Under the pieces are notes generated by a model. It saw only the letters and a program-made list of their open reading frames with translations, was not told the origin of the DNA and searched no databases. From contig NZ_JALBGD010000001.1 of NCBI RefSeq assembly GCF_023507705.1, positions 372,001 to 436,000 of the forward strand: a stretch of 64,000 nucleotides of DNA. The letters are read 5' to 3'. Of this stretch, positions 60,212-64,000 are shown one piece after another (the stretch's first letter is position 1; the number at the start of each line of letters is the position of its first letter). This DNA comes from Stappia sp. WLB 29 (GTDB lineage Bacteria; Pseudomonadota; Alphaproteobacteria; Rhizobiales; Stappiaceae). A program made the position numbers and the translations under genes.

Positions 60212-61186
60212 TCAGGCGGAGGCGGCCGGGGAGCCGCCCGCCGACGCCTTGCCCTCGCCGCCGCCCGGCGTGTCCCCGTCCTCGCCGGCAATGCTCGACG
60301 GGCGCAGGTTCAGCAGGATCAGGAACGGCGCGGCCAGGAAGATCGACGAATAGGTGCCGATCACCACGCCGAAGATCATCGCCAGCGTGAAGGAGCGGAT
60401 CACCTCGCCGCCGAAGAAGTAGAGTGCGGCGAGCGCCAGCAGCGTGGTCAGCGAGGTCATCACCGTGCGCGACAGCATCTCGTTGATCGAGCGGTCGAGC
60501 AGGTCCGGCAACGGCTGCTTCTTGTATTTGCGCAGGTTCTCGCGCACGCGGTCATAGACGACCACGGTGTCGTTCAGCGAATAACCGATGATCGTCAGGA
60601 TCGCCGCGATGCTCGACAGCGAGAAGTCGAGCTGCAGCACCACGAACAAGCCTACCGTGACGACGATATCGTTGATCGTCGTCAGGATCGCGCCGACGGC
60701 GAAATGCCACTCGAAGCGGAACCAGATGTAGAACAGGATGACGAGCAGCGAGGCGACGACGGCGATCAGGCCGGCTTGGGCCAGCTCGCCGGACACGCGC
60801 GGGCCGACAACCTCGACGCGGCGGAACTCGACGCTCTCGGCGAAGCTCTCGCGCACCAGCGACACGACCGCCTGCTGTGCCATCTCGCCGCCTTCCGGCT
60901 GCTGCACGCGCACCAGAACCTCGTCCGGGCCGCCGAACTGCTGCACCTGGACATCGCCGAGATTGAGCGTGCCGAGCTGAGTGCGGATCGAGGCGATGTC
61001 GGCGGGCGACTCCATCGTCTTCATCTCGAAAACGGTGCCGCCGCGAAAGTCGATGCCGAAATTCAGGCCGACCGAGAAGAACAGCGCGATCGAGGCAAGG
61101 AACATGATCGCCGACAGCGGATAGGACACGGTCCTCATCCTCATGAAGGCGATGTGGGTGTTTTCCGGGACAATCTTCAAGAGCAT
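60212..61186 (-). CDS. secF: SecF, protein translocase subunit
   Basis: With SecD, a proton-driven membrane motor that pulls exported proteins through SecYEG. The 324-aa protein has six predicted helices, the FGIDFRGGTVFEM segment, the P1 domain and the helix with IIGYSLNDTVVVYDRVRENL carrying the conserved Asp. It lies 18 nt downstream of secD. A Ser/Ala/Gly-rich C-terminal tail follows the last helix. Confidence 0.96.
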   Translation of the reverse strand: MLLKIVPENTHIAFMRMRTVSYPLSAIMFLASIALFFSVGLNFGIDFRGGTVFEMKTMESPADIASIRTQLGTLNLGDVQVQQFGGPDEVLVRVQQPEGGEMAQQAVVSLVRESFAESVEFRRVEVVGPRVSGELAQAGLIAVVASLLVILFYIWFRFEWHFAVGAILTTINDIVVTVGLFVVLQLDFSLSSIAAILTIIGYSLNDTVVVYDRVRENLRKYKKQPLPDLLDRSINEMLSRTVMTSLTTLLALAALYFFGGEVIRSFTLAMIFGVVIGTYSSIFLAAPFLILLNLRPSSIAGEDGDTPGGGEGKASAGGSPAASA

Positions 61187-61204
61187 GGTCTTTTCTCCCG
61201 GCGC

Positions 61205-62815
<1,611 letters not shown>

Positions 62816-62892
62816 GACGTTGCCGCTTCTGGTGTTCCGGCGGGCCGCCTGCTGACGATCCGCCGGACTGGGAAAAGGTTAGACCGGAAAGG

Positions 62893-63228
62893 TCAGCCGT
62901 TGTCCTTGACGGGCTCGGACTTGGACCGGACTTCCGTGATCATGCTGCGCACGGCGCGCACCTTCAGCCCTTCGGCGAGTTCCAGCTGCACTTCGCCGTC
63001 GTCCACCACCTTGGAGACCTTACCGATCAGGCCGCCGGCGGTGACGACCGTGTCGCCGCGGCGCAGGTTCGCGACCATCTCCTGGTGCTGCTTCATGCGC
63101 TGGCGCTGCGGCCGGATGATCAGGAAATACATGATCACGAAGATCAGCACGAACGGCAGCAGCGACATCAGAAGGTCGGTCGAGCCACCGGCGCCGGCTC
63201 CCTGCGCATAGGCTGGCGAAATCAGCAT
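62893..63228 (-). CDS. yajC: YajC, Sec translocon accessory protein
   Basis: Small single-pass inner-membrane protein that associates with SecDF. The 111-aa protein has the helix SLLPFVLIFVIMYFLIIRPQ followed by QRQRMKQHQEMVANLRRGDT and the GGLIGKVSKVVDD domain. The start is decided by the ribosome site: AGGGAG directly abuts the ATG at 63234 but lies 6 nt before the ATG at 63228, so the latter is used. First gene of yajC-secD-secF. Confidence 0.95.
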   Translation of the reverse strand: MLISPAYAQGAGAGGSTDLLMSLLPFVLIFVIMYFLIIRPQRQRMKQHQEMVANLRRGDTVVTAGGLIGKVSKVVDDGEVQLELAEGLKVRAVRSMITEVRSKSEPVKDNG

Positions 63229-63483
63229 GTACATCTCCCTTAGCCGCCCGTGTATCGCGTTTTCGCGATCACTCCACGAGGCCGGCTCCTGAATGAAAGT
63301 CGCGCGGACTATACAAGTCGCGCCGGTCTTTGCAAGACGAACCGCGCGGTTCGCGGCCCGCATCCGCCGGCATTTTCCCGGCTTTGGCGCGGCCTTCGAC
63401 CGTGCTAGGAAATTCCCCCCGCACTTCTGCTACCGGTCATCTTGACCCGGCAGGCCCCATCACAAAAGACCCACGGCACAGAT

Positions 63484-64000
63484 ATGGATCCCGCACAGCA
63501 GTACAAGACCCAGGTCGACCAACTGGCCAGCCGCCTCGACACGCTGATCGAGCTGATTTCACGGGCGGTGCCGCCGGCGCGCCCCGCCCTCGACTTCGCC
63601 GCCGCCGACGCCTTCGTCTGGCAGGCCGACACGGGTTCGCTGGAGCCGGTTGCGAAGGTGAACCGGGTGGATATCGGCCTGCTGCAGGGCGTCGACCGGG
63701 CCCGCGACCAGCTGGTCGACAACACGATGCGCTTCGCCAGCGGCTTTGCCGCCAACAACGTCCTGCTGTGGGGCGCGCGCGGCATGGGCAAATCGTCGCT
63801 GGTCAAGGCGACCCATGCCCATGTCAATGCCGAACTGGCGCGCCGCGGCGTGGCCGAGCGGCTGAAACTGATCGAGATCCACCGCGAGGACATCGAGAGC
63901 CTGCCGGCCCTGATGAAGCTGGTGAAGACCGGCGGCCACCGCACCATCGTCTATTGCGACGATCTCAGCTTCGACAGCGGCGACGCCTCCTACAAGTCGC
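63484..64000 (+). CDS. DUF815-family AAA ATPase, N-terminal part (cut by window edge)
   Basis: The first 172 codons are inside the window. MDPAQQYKTQVDQLASRLDT begins a helical region; a P-loop GARGMGKSS follows at about residues 99-107 in NNVLLWGARGMGKSSLVKAT, and the Walker B strand IVYCDDLSF ends with paired Asp. This pattern and RFASGFAANNVLLWG identify the DUF815 (COG2607) ATPase family, whose function is not established. It is divergent from yajC across 255 nt, as often seen in Alphaproteobacteria. Confidence 0.9.
   Translation, partial: MDPAQQYKTQVDQLASRLDTLIELISRAVPPARPALDFAAADAFVWQADTGSLEPVAKVNRVDIGLLQGVDRARDQLVDNTMRFASGFAANNVLLWGARGMGKSSLVKATHAHVNAELARRGVAERLKLIEIHREDIESLPALMKLVKTGGHRTIVYCDDLSFDSGDASYKS

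Overview
This is a high-GC stretch of an alphaproteobacterial chromosome, most probably from Hyphomicrobiales (Rhizobiales; perhaps the Stappia/Roseibium/Pannonibacter neighbourhood). The evidence is the gene order rpsB-tsf-pyrH-frr-uppS-cdsA-dxr-rseP-bamA-lpxD-fabZ-lpxA-lpxI-lpxB-gltA, LexA boxes of the GTTC-N7-GTTC type, LpxI in place of LpxH, a short ProS without an editing insertion, and homologues of mitochondrial complex I assembly factors beside secDF. No transposon, prophage, CRISPR array or rRNA operon is visible. Species identity cannot be read from this window.

Layout. 1-6 kb: a thiosulfate-oxidation (Sox) locus. soxX-Y-Z-A-B and soxV lie on the minus strand (soxB is cut by the window edge) and soxS-soxR-soxT on the plus strand. 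Inverted repeats of the ATTC-N8-GAAT type sit in both control regions and fit the persulfide-sensing ArsR-family repressor SoxR. 6-10.5 kb: a TAXI-type TRAP transporter (binding protein, fused permease, universal stress protein) with a strong hairpin between binding protein and permease. 10.8-17 kb: a small unknown protein, tRNA-Lys(TTT), an RND multidrug efflux pair and a two-repeat VOC protein. 17-32 kb: housekeeping genes pyrG, secG, tpiA, ppiD, trpD-trpC-moaC-moeA, lexA, comEC, gltX and gltA. 32.9-47.7 kb: one long minus-strand block from rpsB to lpxB for translation factors, undecaprenyl phosphate, phospholipid, isoprenoid, outer-membrane assembly and lipid A synthesis. 48-56 kb: dnaE, lolD, lolC/E and proS. 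56-64 kb: a gene-free segment with a probable small RNA and several hairpins, a lipoprotein with a possible Cys-His-Asp triad, trmFO, two complex I assembly-factor homologues, secF-secD-yajC and the start of a DUF815 ATPase.

The most notable observation is an unrecognised SOS transcription unit between lolD and dnaE. A 38-codon gene (51759-51875, minus) with one predicted membrane helix and a strong ribosome binding site lies behind two perfect LexA boxes. The promoter layout copies that of lexA itself in this window. The arrangement recalls the SOS-induced division inhibitor SidA of Caulobacter, but no sequence similarity is claimed.

Other points worth following are a candidate sRNA of about 190 nt at 56.2-56.4 kb, a dispersed intergenic repeat family in three gaps, a structured rpsB leader, and the clustering of NDUFAF3-like and NDUFAF6-like genes with SecDF-YajC. 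All functional statements rest on motifs and gene order read by eye; no database search was run.
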